The notes: generated by a model not told the origin, from the sequence alone. A stretch of 64,000 nt of DNA from a candidate division LCP-89 bacterium B3_LCP (GCA_005223185.1 NJBN01000001.1:310001-374000); one strand, 5' to 3'. Shown: positions 17,125 to 27,223, counted from the stretch's first letter. A program made the numbers and translations.

Positions 17125-18098
17125 GCTGCCTCCTCACCAGAGAGAAGTGGTTCAGGCGCCGGTTTAGTTTTTTCCACTAATGAATAGCCACGTTCTAAGC
17201 CCTTTTGACAGGTTAAAGCGTTCGGTTGGTGCTTGGCGAACTTAGCTAAGTCCGCATCGTTAAGCATTGTGCCAAGCGCGTCGTAAAGTTCCTGGTTACC
17301 TAAACGCGGCTCTATGTCGCGCAGAAGTTGAAAACTGGTTGATTCCATTGCCGGCACATCGAAATGCGCTTCGATGTAAATCCGGATTATCTCACTGAGT
17401 GCGCTGTAGTACTCCTTTATTCTGCCTTCCTGATATAAGCGTTTATCGCGTAGTTCATCTAATGCTTCCAGAGCGATTTCATGGGCGGGGCGGGGTGGAG
17501 GCCCGGCTTGAATCTCTTCGGTCTGCCGTTTCCTGCGGCGGAGTAACCAGCGTATGAAGAAGAATATAAATACAGCAGCTATGGCTGCTGCGATCCAGGG
17601 TGCGATTTCGGCAAAGCTGTAGCCTAATTTCCGGGATCGGTTGGGCTGAAGGAGATGATGAGGCTGAGCTGTAGTATCCGCCAGAGCTTTGATGGAATCG
17701 GGTACTATACCCTGAACGAATATCTGGTATGGTCTGGTAAAGGCTGTATCCGCGCTAACATTATCGTCCGGTTGCCAGCGGAACTGGATAGGCTCTATGA
17801 TCTGATTGCCACCGCTATAGCAGGTGGTTTCCCATTCTAAAATCCAGCGCTGAATATTATTTTCTCTAACAACAGATATGGTATCTATCGGTGAAAGCAA
17901 TTCAAGAGGCGCCAGTGCCTGACTCCATTCCGGAAGGATGAGTTGACCTCCCGCAGGCGCTTCGATCGCTATATGCATCGTAACCGGATCACCCACAACG
18001 ATGGAATCGGCACTAAAGCTTAAATCAGCTTCAAAGACGGCTGCATTTAATGCTGAAGAAATAACAAGAGTTGCAAGTATTGTGAATAATCGTTTCAT
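17121..18098 (-). CDS. DUF4381-like membrane protein of the bat operon
   Basis: Membrane protein with a signal peptide (residues 1-19), a periplasmic beta-sandwich domain (about 20-150, BatD-like: ADSIVVGDPVTMHIAIEAP), one membrane helix (about 166-186: APWIAAAIAAVFIFFFIRW) followed by an RRRKRQ stop-transfer, and a cytoplasmic helical domain (PAHEIALEALDEL... EYYSALSEIIRIYIE) typical of DUF4381-like proteins in MoxR operons. 4-nt overlaps join it to the DUF58 gene and batA. The cytoplasmic tail could contact DUF58 or MoxR (inference). I do not recognise a named homologue. Confidence 0.72.
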   Translation of the reverse strand: MKRLFTILATLVISSALNAAVFEADLSFSADSIVVGDPVTMHIAIEAPAGGQLILPEWSQALAPLELLSPIDTISVVRENNIQRWILEWETTCYSGGNQIIEPIQFRWQPDDNVSADTAFTRPYQIFVQGIVPDSIKALADTTAQPHHLLQPNRSRKLGYSFAEIAPWIAAAIAAVFIFFFIRWLLRRRKRQTEEIQAGPPPRPAHEIALEALDELRDKRLYQEGRIKEYYSALSEIIRIYIEAHFDVPAMESTSFQLLRDIEPRLGNQELYDALGTMLNDADLAKFAKHQPNALTCQKGLERGYSLVEKTKPAPEPLLSGEEAA

Positions 18099-18970
18099 CG
18101 GCGTTTAGCCCGCAGGCGAAAAAAGCGTGATAACGGCAAGATGTAATCCTGATTTACCGGTAATTCAACGTGATCGATGTCGCTGGATCTCAGGAGTTTG
18201 TTTAGCTCACGCTTTTTATCCTTTATGATTGTTTCGATTCCACTGGATACTTTGCGATCATAAGTGTCCAACCACAACTCTTCCCCTGTTTCAGCATCCT
18301 GCAGTTTCAGCAAGCCCACGGGGGGAATAGTCTCTTCGCGGGGATCACGTAGCGATAAAGCTATCAGGTCGTGTTTTTTACCCACTAAGCGCAGGTCGTC
18401 CTCGAATCCTTCATCCCAGAAATCGCTGATAAGGAAAGCTATCGATCTTTTTGACTGGACGCGCTGGAAATATTCCAAAGCCTGGCGAATATCCGTGCCG
18501 GCTCGTTCAGGTTGGAAGGAAATCAACTCCCGGAGAATGCGCAGAACATGGGTTTTTCCCTTCTTGGGGGGCACGTATTTCTCTATGGAATCGGTGAAAA
18601 GGAGCAACCCCACCTTGTCTTGATTCTTCAGGGCGGAAAACGCCAGCAGCGCCGCAACTTCGATGGCAACTTCGATTTTCAACTGCTTGACCGATCCGAA
18701 GTAACCCGATGATGAGAAGTCGCAGAGAAGCATGACCGTCAGCTCGCGTTCCTCTTCAAACAGTTTAATGTAAGGATGTCCCATGCGCGCGGTGACGTTC
18801 CAATCTACCGAACGAATGTCATCGCCGGGCATGTATTCGCGGACTTCGGCGAATTCTATTCCTCGACCTTTGAAGACGGAATGGTATTCACCAGAGAAAA
18901 TCTCTTCGACGATTCCTCTGGTTTTTATCTCTACCTGACGGACTTTTTTTAGGACTTCGCGGGTTTCCAT
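18095..18970 (-). CDS. DUF58 family protein
   Basis: DUF58 protein with a VWA-like fold, the constant partner of MoxR ATPases. Signature GRGIEFAEVREYMPGDDIRSVDWNVTAR is split here as GRGIEFAEVREY and GDDIRSVDWN, followed by MLLCDFSSSGYFGS (degenerate MIDAS, DFSSS) and FLISDFWDE. The start is the ATG at 18970 (METREVLKKV); an upstream in-frame start at 19111 would overlap moxR by 128 nt and encode an unrelated basic leader. It lies 13 nt downstream of moxR. No membrane helix is seen, so it is probably cytoplasmic or peripheral. Role: adaptor linking MoxR to the Bat membrane proteins (inference from conserved operon structure). Confidence 0.86.
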   Translation of the reverse strand: METREVLKKVRQVEIKTRGIVEEIFSGEYHSVFKGRGIEFAEVREYMPGDDIRSVDWNVTARMGHPYIKLFEEERELTVMLLCDFSSSGYFGSVKQLKIEVAIEVAALLAFSALKNQDKVGLLLFTDSIEKYVPPKKGKTHVLRILRELISFQPERAGTDIRQALEYFQRVQSKRSIAFLISDFWDEGFEDDLRLVGKKHDLIALSLRDPREETIPPVGLLKLQDAETGEELWLDTYDRKVSSGIETIIKDKKRELNKLLRSSDIDHVELPVNQDYILPLSRFFRLRAKRR

Positions 18971-18983
18971 CGATGAATTATCT

Positions 18984-19988
18984 CTAAGGTACTTCCACCT
19001 TGTTGAATATCTCCTGGATGATCTGTTCAGACCCGATTTCCTCTGCTTCTGCTTCGTATGTAACGGTAACACGATGGCGTAGCACGTCGGGACCGATTTC
19101 CTTGATATCATCGGGGATTACGAAGCCGCGATGCCGCAGGAAGGCGTGGCATTTAGCCGCCTGCATGAGGTAAAGGGTAGCTCTGGGAGAAGCACCATAA
19201 GCAATGTAGTCCCGCAGATCACCCATATTGTAAGCATCCGGTTGTCTGGTTGCGAAGACTATATCGAGAATATAGTTCTCGATCTTCTCATCGGCGTAGA
19301 TATTGGCCACGGATTGTCTGGCTTCGGTGATCTGTTCTATCGCTGTAACCGGTTTAATATCCAAATCATGGATGACAGCATGGCGCTTCATGATCTGTCT
19401 CTCTTCTTCTCTCTGGGGGTAGTCTATCAGAACTTTGAGCATGAAGCGGTCAATTTGTGCTTCCGGAAGCGGGTATGTGCCTTCCTGTTCGATGGGATTC
19501 TGAGTGGCCAGAACCATGAAGGGTTCTTCCAGGCGAAAGGTATCTTCGCCGATGGTAACCTGGCGTTCCTGCATCGCTTCTAATAGAGCCGATTGAACTT
19601 TTGCGGGAGCACGGTTTATCTCATCCGCCAAGATAAAATTAGCGAAGATGGGACCCTGTTTAACCACGAAATCACCGCTCTTCTGGTGATAAACCAGGGT
19701 GCCTATTAAATCAGCGGGTAGTAGATCGGGCGTAAATTGGATCCTCTGGAATTTCGCCTGAATAGCCATCGCCAGCGATTTAGCCGCCATCGTTTTTGCT
19801 AGACCGGGAACGCCTTCCAGCAGGATATGTCCATCTGCAAGGAGTCCTATAAGCAGGCGTTCCACCATCTTTTTCTGACCTACGATTTCCTTTTGAATCT
19901 GTCCTAAGAGATCATCCACGAAGACTGATTTCTCTTCAATCTGCCTGGTGATCTCCTTAATGTCGGGAGCGTCTGAAGATATTGCCAA
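18984..19988 (-). CDS. moxR: MoxR family AAA+ ATPase
   Basis: AAA+ ATPase of the MoxR class and the first gene of the bat operon. Walker A is EGVPGLAKTMAAK, with the family's typical Leu-Ala-Lys-Thr. Walker B/sensor region is FILADEINRAPAKVQ, followed by LLEAMQERQVTIG and sensor-1 LATQNPIEQEGTYPLPEAQ; the arginine-finger region follows (DRFMLKVLIDYP). The start codon is TTG at 19988, supported by GAGGTG four nucleotides upstream; no ATG fits. It probably works with DUF58/BatA/BatB as a chaperone-like complex tied to envelope stress tolerance. Confidence 0.9.
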   Translation of the reverse strand: MAISSDAPDIKEITRQIEEKSVFVDDLLGQIQKEIVGQKKMVERLLIGLLADGHILLEGVPGLAKTMAAKSLAMAIQAKFQRIQFTPDLLPADLIGTLVYHQKSGDFVVKQGPIFANFILADEINRAPAKVQSALLEAMQERQVTIGEDTFRLEEPFMVLATQNPIEQEGTYPLPEAQIDRFMLKVLIDYPQREEERQIMKRHAVIHDLDIKPVTAIEQITEARQSVANIYADEKIENYILDIVFATRQPDAYNMGDLRDYIAYGASPRATLYLMQAAKCHAFLRHRGFVIPDDIKEIGPDVLRHRVTVTYEAEAEEIGSEQIIQEIFNKVEVP

Positions 19989-20275
19989 GGTTCACCTCGG
20001 TGTCTTTAAAATGACACAGTTTGTATATCTTTAAATTACAGCACTTAGGTCGAGTTGTCCCGGAAGGGAACTCAATAATGCTATACCTGAAATCAAGCCA
20101 AAAAGTTCCTATCGTTAAGGTGATATTTCCCACAAGAGACGTTTAGACCAATGAGGTAAACGTAAGGTTAAAGCACCGGTCTAAATTTAGTTAATTTTCC
20201 TTGCAAGTATTGCCTGCTATAGTTAATTTATCTCAGCAATCGGCATAAATTTCCTACTATCATTCCTTTAAATCT

Positions 20276-23200
20276 GTGAAACAACCCAGACCTTTGCTTA
20301 AAGCTTTTAGCTTTTGGACTTTAGCCCTAATTTGCACCGCCTTCGCCGCCAATTCTCTCCTGAGCGAATCCGCAGAACTCGCTCCGTTTGATAAGCCCGC
20401 AATATCTATCATAGAGCGTAGCGAGGGGTCGTTAACCTTCCGCATCGATTTCCCGGAATTGAAAGCGCAAAATACTGAAGGTGAAGCGATTTTAAAAATG
20501 GGGAAGATGCCACGTCTTCCGGATGGAAACGGATTTATGGTGCCCGGGTATAGTATCATTCTGCCTGGACATTCGAACGATCTAAAGGTCAAGGTGGTTG
20601 ACGTAAAAACTGCTATATTCCCTCTGAATCATCCTCCCTGTAAAATAAAGGAAGATGAAACCCTGACCGCCGGGAAACCAGGTTCTATGTCAATATACTC
20701 CCGTAATGAAGATGATAGAAAGATCGGGAGAATAAAGGGAGCTATTAACAGTTCACGCTGGGTATCACATAGTGATTTGGGTCAGGTTAATCACATTCCT
20801 ATATCCGTATTAAAAGTAGCGCCGGTGCGCTGGCAGGAACGAGCTTCAGAGGTGAAGTACCTCACTTCACTTGCCGTCAAAATCGATTTTCCCAGCAGAC
20901 CCAATAAAGGGCAGAAGCGGGTAACACTACCGAAATCTTTAAGAAGCCTATCAGCAGACCTGCCCCTGCCGGTTTTCTCGAATCCTCCCAACAATCCACC
21001 TCAGATCAGTTCCTCCACCAATCAGGAACGTCTCAAGATCTTCATCTCTCAGGAAGGGATTTGTCATCTGGAATCGGCGGATCTGGCAAGCTGGGGAGTC
21101 AGCCTGTCGGGCGAGGATCCTCGCACAATTCGCCTGGAGAATAAGGGACAGGAACTTCCCATTTACGTTTACGGGGAAGCTGATGGACGCTTCGATGAGA
21201 ATGACTATATCGAGTTCTGGGGGGAAGGATTACACAGCACCTATATCGATCAGAACCCGGAAATATACAGCGATCTCTATACCGACGTTAACGTGTATTG
21301 GCTGTCCTGGGGGGGACCTTTGGGGGCTCGCCTGGTGGAGGAATCCGGGGAAGTTGTGGAAGTGAATGAATTGAATATGTTCAGAGCTACCTCCTATCCA
21401 TACTTTTTGCACAAGGAAGATAACGTTTATTACAACCGTCTGTCGCAGGTCGATCCGGATTCCTTGAAGGAACACTGGTATTACGATGGTGGTGTATCAG
21501 CTTCTGAGACGAGGGATTACAATGTTTTCCTGCCCTACCCGGATCAAAATTCTTTGGTTAATACCAGCGTGCGCGTTTCGTTGCAGGGATTGACTTATCC
21601 GGATGCCTACGGACAGGGCGGGCAGCACCATGCTTACGTCAGTCTGCAGGATCAGAATTCAGCAGCATTGGAAGCTGGTTCTTCGGGCGCATCGTGGTGG
21701 CTGGGGCAGACAGGCGTAATATTGGATGCTCAGGGTGATCAAGGCATCAATCCCAGCGAACTTATACATGGGAACAATCAACTGTCCATCTTCGTGCCGG
21801 TTGACACCGAAGCAGGTCCCAACGATACGATTTTACTGAATTGGTTCCAAATAACCTATCACAGGTTATATCAGGCTCATGCGGATTTCATATTTTTCTC
21901 TCCACCTGAAGCTGCGATGGATACATTGGTGGATTTTCGTATAGAAGGATTCAATTCGCCTCAAATCAGCATTTTCAAGTTAGGACAATCCAAGATTATC
22001 AATGCGGAAGTTATCCCTTATCAGGTGAATGATGAGACCTACTACAAGCTTCACTTCCAGGACAGACCCTATGGTTTTCGTGATTATATAGCTTTCACAC
22101 CGGCTGCCAGGTTGTTACCAGATTCAACTCAGTTTGATGAGGGTTCAGATATTTCCACACAGTTGACTACTGGTGCACCGGTTGAACTTTTAGTAATCGC
22201 CAACCGCGATTTTGAAAATCATCCGGGATTGCTGGAGTATATAGGGCGAAAAATTCTGTTAGTTGGCAGGACTGACTTAGTCTTCATAGATGACGTATTC
22301 GATGAATTTTCAGACGGAATATATTCACCTCAGGCTATTAAAGATCTCCTGCTCTTTCTCCCAACGACGCCAAAATACTTAACTCTTGTGGGTGACGGTT
22401 CCTACGATACTCGCAATACTTACGGCTATGGCGGCAACCTGATGCCCGCTCATTATATACAGACGAAAGCCTACGGTGCGGTGGCGAGTGATTACTGGTA
22501 CAGTCTCTTGACCGATGATCTGATGCCGGACTTGGCGGTGGGACGAATTTCCGCTCGAACTGAAGAGGAGTTGACCGATTTCTTAGATAAACTGGAAAAA
22601 TATGAGACCGATCCTGAATCAGGAGCATGGCATAGCACACACCTTTTCGTCAGTGGGACTGGCGGCGTGGCGGGTACCTCCTTCCTCTCCATGAGTCAGG
22701 ACGTCATCAGCCGGTTGGAAACTGACGTCATGGTGGAACGTTTGGCGACCGATCCGGTGACGAGTCCGTTTTACGGCGGCACCGGCGATCTGATCGAACT
22801 GTTCGATAAAGGCGCACTGGTGGTGGATTACAACGGTCACGGTGCGGGAGCAGTTTGGTCGGATAATTCACTGTTCCGCCTGGAAAACCTGCCAATGCTT
22901 TCCAATCAGGGGAAATACCCCTTTGTAACCAACTTTACCTGTTTCATCGGCGCTTTCGATGCTCCCCAGCAGAACTTAATTTTAGGCGAAGAGTTCATCT
23001 TCGAACCTCAGAAGGGCGCCATCGGAGTGCTGGGATCGACGGGACTGGGATGGTTCATCAACGGCGGCTGGCTGCAGGAAGAATTGGTAAATCTGTTGTA
23101 TGACAACCCGGATTTAAGTTTAGGTGAGCTGATAAATGCAGCTAAGATCGCCTATTACGCATATTATGGATTAGGCGGTTCGGAGGAATCGTTCGATACC

Positions 23201-25306
23201 ATGCATTTAATGAATCTATTGGGTGATCCTTCGTTGTTTTTAGCTTTTGCCGACGTTCCCGCAATTGTCCCTGAGATAACGCCTGAGTTCGTTTCCTATG
23301 GCGATTCCGTGGAGATACATTTAGATGGGAATTACGGCGATTATCAGGGCAAATTGAGGATATATGACGAGTATAATTACCCTGCATTACAATATAGTCT
23401 GCCCTTTGAAGTCCCGCTGATTCCGTCCGTTTCCGGGATGGATGCGAGTTTCATCTTGCCGGCTCTGGGTGATTCTGTCTCGCTTAGCGGAGGAACGTAT
23501 CGTTTCAGCTTCTGGGAAACAAGCGGGGAAGAGTCAAACCGTTTAGCTGCGCCGTTGTACCTGCTTAGCGCTTATTCTGGCAGCACGGTTGTGGACTCGC
23601 TTAACCCCAATCCCAATCCGGTTTACGCTTCCGATGAGTTTAGAATTGAGGCAAAGCTCCTGGACGCTCAGGGGATTGACACCGCCTGGGTGCACGTCCT
23701 GATAGAGACCAATGAAGGGATATTTATCGCAGAAGATGATCTGGGGTTAGCACCAGCCAGCATGGCTAATTGGTATCAGTCTGAAGCAGTTATTGACTCT
23801 TCATTTTATGGCTATAATGTGCAAGACAGGGTGGTCCTTCAGGTTCATGCCGTTGACGCTGAAAGCGATACTACGCTCAGTGACGAAGTCATATTCTATA
23901 TTCTGGACAGCCGACCTGATCCTGAATGGGTGGCAGGAAGCCTCACTACAGGGATGCGTGAAACCTTAGCGGTTTTATTGGTGGAAGTGGAGAACTTGGG
24001 ACAGAGCAGCATAGATTCTGTGGATGTTGCCTTCTACTATGAAGGTGTACTTCCGGCGATTGGAAGCGCGGTGATTTATGATTTAGATGCAGGAATGATC
24101 ACCGAAGCGTATATCCCTTCAGATTTCAGCCAACCCGGTAGTTACGACATAGAAGTTGAGGTAAACGGCGAAGGGTGGATAGATGACGCCAACCCGACAG
24201 ATCCGTACGCTGCATCGCTGATTGCTGATCACTTTACCATAACGTCCGCTATTGGCACAGGGGACACGTTAAGCATCGACGACACTTTCCACGCGTACAT
24301 ACCGCCGGGTGGAATCACCAACCCGCAGGGGGTGATCGTCTTTCGCCAGTTAGATGATTTAGTTATCCCCAGTATGCAAAATGGGTTGTCTTTTGTACTG
24401 CAGGATACATTGGGATACTTTGAAGGGATGGGGTTCGAATTTGACCTGTTAGGCGGCGCGGAGATTATTGCGGATTCTCTGAAGTTAATAATAGACATTG
24501 ACCAGGAGTACGATTCACTATTGACCAGCAATGATCTGGCTATTCACGTTCAACGCTCCGGTCAACCTTATTGGCAGCTTTTAGCTGGTGAAGTGCAAAC
24601 TGTCTCCTACCCGCCCAATCCGAGTTATCGTGTAACAGCTAATCATAATTCGGTGGGCTATTTCACGCTGCTGCTGAATCAAGATCACCAGGGACCGGTG
24701 GTGGAAATTTCAGTCGAAGGACAGATCTACACTGACGGCGGTTACGTTCCCAGCCAGCCCAAGATTTCTGCTCTGGTGCAAGATCCCAGTGGGGTGAACA
24801 GTGATTTGGGCACATACTGGATCACTGTAGATGGGGCAGCTGTGGATTCCAATTTGGTTTCGGTGGCGACCGACAACAGCGGACAGGTGATGACCCTCTC
24901 CATCAACCCGGTTTTTAACGTCGGCAGCCATTCGGTTTCAGTCTGGGCAGAGGATTTTTCCGGCAATCAGGGTTCAGCATCCATACAATTCGAAGTAATG
25001 GGGGAATTCAGGCTGGATTTTATAGGCAACTACCCCAACCCCTTCAAGGATAAGACCTACTTCGCCTATAGATTGACAGAACAGACAACAGAGCCAGTGG
25101 CGATTAGAATCTATACCGTATCCGGACGGTTGATTCGCACGCTCTACAGCTCATCACCCGATGAGATCAACTATTCGGAAATCTACTGGGATGGGAGAGA
25201 CGATGACGGTTCCAATATAGCTAATGGAGTATATTTCTACAAGATAACGGCAAAGCGCGGCGATCAGGAAATCGAACGGACGATGAAAATGGCTAAACTG
25301 CGCTAA
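20276..25306 (+). CDS. C25 (gingipain/PorU-like) protease with T9SS sorting domain
   Basis: Very large secreted cysteine protease. The N-terminal signal (about 5-28: KAFSFWTLALICTAFAAN) precedes a propeptide-like region. The gingipain (peptidase C25) domain spans about residues 640-990, with LVIANRDFENHP at its start, LVGDGSYD, ASDYWYS, PDLAVGRISA, the catalytic His855 in DYNGHGAG and catalytic Cys889 in NFTCFIGAFD. LMNLLGDPSLFL closes the domain. Several Ig-like beta domains follow (about 1000-1560). The last 90 residues are a type A T9SS sorting domain (GNYPNPFKDKT... GVYFYKITAKRG). At 1676 residues it is longer than P. gingivalis PorU (about 1160). It may be the T9SS sortase PorU itself, since the next gene is PorV-like, or a C25 cargo protease. 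Start GTG. Confidence 0.82.
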   Translation: MKQPRPLLKAFSFWTLALICTAFAANSLLSESAELAPFDKPAISIIERSEGSLTFRIDFPELKAQNTEGEAILKMGKMPRLPDGNGFMVPGYSIILPGHSNDLKVKVVDVKTAIFPLNHPPCKIKEDETLTAGKPGSMSIYSRNEDDRKIGRIKGAINSSRWVSHSDLGQVNHIPISVLKVAPVRWQERASEVKYLTSLAVKIDFPSRPNKGQKRVTLPKSLRSLSADLPLPVFSNPPNNPPQISSSTNQERLKIFISQEGICHLESADLASWGVSLSGEDPRTIRLENKGQELPIYVYGEADGRFDENDYIEFWGEGLHSTYIDQNPEIYSDLYTDVNVYWLSWGGPLGARLVEESGEVVEVNELNMFRATSYPYFLHKEDNVYYNRLSQVDPDSLKEHWYYDGGVSASETRDYNVFLPYPDQNSLVNTSVRVSLQGLTYPDAYGQGGQHHAYVSLQDQNSAALEAGSSGASWWLGQTGVILDAQGDQGINPSELIHGNNQLSIFVPVDTEAGPNDTILLNWFQITYHRLYQAHADFIFFSPPEAAMDTLVDFRIEGFNSPQISIFKLGQSKIINAEVIPYQVNDETYYKLHFQDRPYGFRDYIAFTPAARLLPDSTQFDEGSDISTQLTTGAPVELLVIANRDFENHPGLLEYIGRKILLVGRTDLVFIDDVFDEFSDGIYSPQAIKDLLLFLPTTPKYLTLVGDGSYDTRNTYGYGGNLMPAHYIQTKAYGAVASDYWYSLLTDDLMPDLAVGRISARTEEELTDFLDKLEKYETDPESGAWHSTHLFVSGTGGVAGTSFLSMSQDVISRLETDVMVERLATDPVTSPFYGGTGDLIELFDKGALVVDYNGHGAGAVWSDNSLFRLENLPMLSNQGKYPFVTNFTCFIGAFDAPQQNLILGEEFIFEPQKGAIGVLGSTGLGWFINGGWLQEELVNLLYDNPDLSLGELINAAKIAYYAYYGLGGSEESFDTMHLMNLLGDPSLFLAFADVPAIVPEITPEFVSYGDSVEIHLDGNYGDYQGKLRIYDEYNYPALQYSLPFEVPLIPSVSGMDASFILPALGDSVSLSGGTYRFSFWETSGEESNRLAAPLYLLSAYSGSTVVDSLNPNPNPVYASDEFRIEAKLLDAQGIDTAWVHVLIETNEGIFIAEDDLGLAPASMANWYQSEAVIDSSFYGYNVQDRVVLQVHAVDAESDTTLSDEVIFYILDSRPDPEWVAGSLTTGMRETLAVLLVEVENLGQSSIDSVDVAFYYEGVLPAIGSAVIYDLDAGMITEAYIPSDFSQPGSYDIEVEVNGEGWIDDANPTDPYAASLIADHFTITSAIGTGDTLSIDDTFHAYIPPGGITNPQGVIVFRQLDDLVIPSMQNGLSFVLQDTLGYFEGMGFEFDLLGGAEIIADSLKLIIDIDQEYDSLLTSNDLAIHVQRSGQPYWQLLAGEVQTVSYPPNPSYRVTANHNSVGYFTLLLNQDHQGPVVEISVEGQIYTDGGYVPSQPKISALVQDPSGVNSDLGTYWITVDGAAVDSNLVSVATDNSGQVMTLSINPVFNVGSHSVSVWAEDFSGNQGSASIQFEVMGEFRLDFIGNYPNPFKDKTYFAYRLTEQTTEPVAIRIYTVSGRLIRTLYSSSPDEINYSEIYWDGRDDDGSNIANGVYFYKITAKRGDQEIERTMKMAKLR

Positions 25307-25318
25307 AAGGAAAGATAG

Positions 25319-26392
25319 GTGAATTTGAGAATAAGTAAAGCGACATTAGTTACGGCGTTATTTTCCCTGTTGTTAATCCCATTCGCGGATGCGAACGGAA
25401 CGCGCTATGCGGGTGAATTCTTAGAGATCGGTGTGGGAGGACGAGCTCTGGGGATGGGTGGCGCTTACTGTGCGCTTGCCGATGATCCTTCATCCTTCTA
25501 TTGGAATCCAGCGGGGCTTGCCAGGGTTCCAAGTATTTCCATCTGGGGTATGTATTCGAATCAGTTCGGTGAACTGGGTGATCCTTTAGCCAGCTATTCG
25601 GTTTTGGGTGCTGTCATCCCTGTAACCGGGGCGGCTCTTGGAATTCACTGGGTGCGCCTGGCGGTTGATCAGATCCCCATTTTTCCTGATTATTCAGAAG
25701 ATGCAGGTTATTCATTGGAACAGAGGAAACAGTTCATAAATGGTATCCCTACCGGTTATTTCGGTGATTCGGAAGATGCGCTATTTATAAGTTTTGCCAA
25801 GATGATAAAATTCAACCTGGATTTAGGTTGGGCTTTCTTCGTGATTCCGGTTGAGATTCCCTACGGCGTCAACCTCAAGATGGTTCGTCAGAAGCTGTAC
25901 GATCAGGAGGCTTTCGGGATCGGTGCTGATGCGGGTCTGCAGATAAAGTTCGCTCTTTCGGATATGTTCGGTAAGAAATACTTAGGTGATTTTCTCATAG
26001 GAATGACCTATCAGGACTTCTCTAAAACCGGAATTGACTGGGGTGAGGGCAATGCGGACGTTATCACGCAGAATTTCCGTTTCGGGATTGCTTATCATCA
26101 GGAAATTCCCAAACTGAATAGTGAGTTTAACATAGAGCGAGTTTCCAACACACGCTATCCTTACGAGGGGCGCTTCGGCATGGAATATACCTGGGATAAG
26201 ATGCTTTCCTTGCGGTTTGGGTTTTCCCGCCTGGATTGGGGAGAGTTGACAACAGGGCGCTGGGACGACATAGATTTCGGAGTGTGGAACGCTGGCGCTG
26301 GTATCAGGTTTTGGCACATGACCTGCGATTACGCCTTTTTAAAGGCGGAACTGGGAAATGCACACAGGTTGTCCATCATTTATCAATTTTAG
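25319..26392 (+). CDS. PorV/PorQ-like outer-membrane beta-barrel protein
   Basis: Outer-membrane protein of the PorV/PorQ/UPF0164 group (FadL-like barrels). The signal peptide (1-25, ending PFADA) is followed by the characteristic plug sequence LEIGVGGRALGMGGAYCALADD and FYWNPAGLAR, then amphipathic strands to a C-terminal aromatic (IIYQF). In T9SS, PorV shuttles cargo from the translocon to PorU, which fits its position 12 nt after the C25/PorU-like gene. Start GTG at 25319 behind AAAGGAAAGATAG. Many FCB genomes carry several homologues, so assignment as PorV rather than PorQ is not certain. Confidence 0.82.
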   Translation: MNLRISKATLVTALFSLLLIPFADANGTRYAGEFLEIGVGGRALGMGGAYCALADDPSSFYWNPAGLARVPSISIWGMYSNQFGELGDPLASYSVLGAVIPVTGAALGIHWVRLAVDQIPIFPDYSEDAGYSLEQRKQFINGIPTGYFGDSEDALFISFAKMIKFNLDLGWAFFVIPVEIPYGVNLKMVRQKLYDQEAFGIGADAGLQIKFALSDMFGKKYLGDFLIGMTYQDFSKTGIDWGEGNADVITQNFRFGIAYHQEIPKLNSEFNIERVSNTRYPYEGRFGMEYTWDKMLSLRFGFSRLDWGELTTGRWDDIDFGVWNAGAGIRFWHMTCDYAFLKAELGNAHRLSIIYQF

Positions 26393-26395
26393 AAA

Positions 26396-27178
26396 ATGAG
26401 TAATATCCATAAATTAATAGAGAGTAGCACTAATCAGGTTAGTCTGCCTGTCAAAATCACAGGCTGTCTATGCTTGCTAATTAGCTGTCTGGTTATTCTG
26501 GTGGGATGCGGACGTGAGGAGATAGCTGCTGATCTGATTCCACCGGAAGATGTTTTATTAACAGTGCGCAGCGCGGATACCTCACTGGTGGAAGAGGGAA
26601 TCGATGCGGTTCCAGGTGGGCATTATATTTACCTGAGCTGGCTGGCATCGCCTGCCGATGATCTGGCAGGATATCGGGTATTTCGGCAAACACAGGATTC
26701 GGCGGACTTCGACATGGTCGATGAAGTGGATGCTTTTATTACCGAATATGAAGATCACGATCCTATCCTGGCGCCCAATCAAATCACCGGTCTCACACTG
26801 GGATTTTCTTATTGGGTAGTGGCTTTTGATGAGGCTGGTAATGTCAGTAATTTATCCGATGAAGCGACCTACAGATTGATGCCAACGCCGGTGCTGTCGC
26901 CGCCGGTCGTACAAGGTGACAGCCTGGTTTTCTCCTGGAGTTACAATCAGTATGATCCGCTGGATTTCAGTTTTTACGTAATCAGATTGTTTCAGCAGCA
27001 GGGATCTGATTGGATTCCGATCTGGATATATGTCCATAACGTGCCCTTCCCGCTGGAAGCGGCTTATTATTCAGTATTTCTTTCAGCAGGAACGTATAAA
27101 TACCAGGTGGACGTTGTAGGGGCGCCGTTAGATCTTCCTGCAGGCAGCGAGGCGGATCTGGAATTCGCTTTCCCTTAA
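26396..27178 (+). CDS. Fibronectin-III-like lipoprotein
   Basis: Lipoprotein with lipobox ILVGC (Cys38, after a long N-region MSNIHKLIESSTNQVS). Residues about 45-160 form an FN3-like beta sandwich (YIYLSWLASPADDLAGYRVFRQT... GLTLGFSYWVVAFDEAGNVS), and the rest looks like a second, diverged beta domain. It starts 3 nt after the PorV-like gene, so it is co-transcribed with the T9SS-type locus. No catalytic motif is seen. A surface or periplasmic accessory is the most that can be said. Confidence 0.7.
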   Translation: MSNIHKLIESSTNQVSLPVKITGCLCLLISCLVILVGCGREEIAADLIPPEDVLLTVRSADTSLVEEGIDAVPGGHYIYLSWLASPADDLAGYRVFRQTQDSADFDMVDEVDAFITEYEDHDPILAPNQITGLTLGFSYWVVAFDEAGNVSNLSDEATYRLMPTPVLSPPVVQGDSLVFSWSYNQYDPLDFSFYVIRLFQQQGSDWIPIWIYVHNVPFPLEAAYYSVFLSAGTYKYQVDVVGAPLDLPAGSEADLEFAFP

Positions 27179-27223
27179 AAATGTAAATTTGAAACCAATA
27201 AGTATAAAGTTCGGGTCTTACAA

